This document shows, piece after piece, positions 6,259-6,322 of a stretch of 6,322 nt of DNA. The stretch comes from Methanomassiliicoccales archaeon (GTDB lineage: Archaea; Thermoplasmatota; Thermoplasmata; Sysuiplasmatales; Sysuiplasmataceae), in the NCBI GenBank assembly GCA_027365715.1, contig DAHXLZ010000151.1, forward strand, positions 1 through 6,322, written 5' to 3'. The notes beneath the pieces are model-generated. The model was not told where the DNA came from. It ran no database searches and worked only from the letters and a program-made list of their open reading frames with translations. The number at the start of each line of letters is the position of its first letter. Within the stretch, counting starts at the first letter, position 1. The position numbers were made by a program, and so were the translations under genes.

Positions 6259-6322
6259 ATTTCCTCTGTCCCATTCTATACACTATTTAACAGCAAATGT
6301 CTCTGCTGTGACAATACAGGAC
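6231..6322 (-). promoter_or_regulatory. Probable promoter region of the argCJBD unit
   Basis: The 92 bases before argC hold no convincing gene. On the minus strand TTAAATA (6290-6284) is the best TATA-like box. A start 25-27 bases downstream, near 6261, would leave a leader of about 30 bases before the argC ATG. A second AT-rich element, GTGTATAG (6282-6275), follows. A 6-base inverted repeat abuts the box on its upstream side. The region continues past the window edge, so upstream sites may be missing. The assignment rests on sequence and spacing only. Confidence 0.45.
6290..6309. repeat. 6-bp inverted repeat next to the argC TATA-like box
   Basis: The arms ACAGCA (6290-6295) and TGCTGT (6304-6309) are exact reverse complements separated by eight bases. 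The arm nearer argC shares a base with the TATA-like TTAAATA. The position resembles that of the repeat before argG, although the two sequences are not the same. It could be an operator; a repeat of this size can also occur by chance. Confidence 0.35.

Overview
The window holds most of an arginine biosynthesis gene cluster. Every gene is on the minus strand, so transcription runs from right to left. In that order they are argC (6230-5208), argJ (5205-3982), argB (4019-3192), argD (3214-2006), a small ACT-domain regulator-like gene (1927-1244) and argG (1163 to beyond base 1, missing only its C-terminal tail). Coding is very dense. The only non-coding stretches are 6231-6322, 1928-2005 and 1164-1243, each under 100 bases. 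I see no RNA genes, mobile elements or CRISPR arrays.

The organism is most likely an archaeon, plausibly a euryarchaeote or Thermoplasmata-like lineage of mid GC content. The main reason is the ACT protein, which resembles COG2150 ('predicted regulator of amino acid metabolism'), a family I know mainly from archaea. TATA-like boxes at fitting distances from three starts, GGAGG/GGTGAT-type ribosome binding sites and AT-rich promoter gaps agree with this. This is inference; a bacterium cannot be excluded without a database search.

The enzymes form the classical N-acetylated route. ArgB phosphorylates N-acetylglutamate, ArgC reduces the acyl phosphate to the semialdehyde, and ArgD transaminates it to N-acetylornithine. 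ArgJ moves the acetyl group back to glutamate and releases ornithine. ArgG later joins citrulline and aspartate. Neither argA nor argE is in the window, which fits the acetyl-recycling version in which ArgJ does both jobs. argF, argH and the carbamoyl-phosphate genes are also absent; argH could lie past the left edge.

argC to argD look like one tightly coupled translation unit: argJ begins at a TTG two bases after the argC stop, argB overlaps argJ by 38 bases and argD overlaps argB by 23. The ACT gene and argG each have a gap of about 80 bases before them with a possible promoter, so they may be transcribed separately or from internal promoters. Inverted repeats sit against the TATA-like boxes of argC and argG and are candidate operators. 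Apart from the regulator and these control elements, the region is ordinary primary metabolism; I found no clear novel system.
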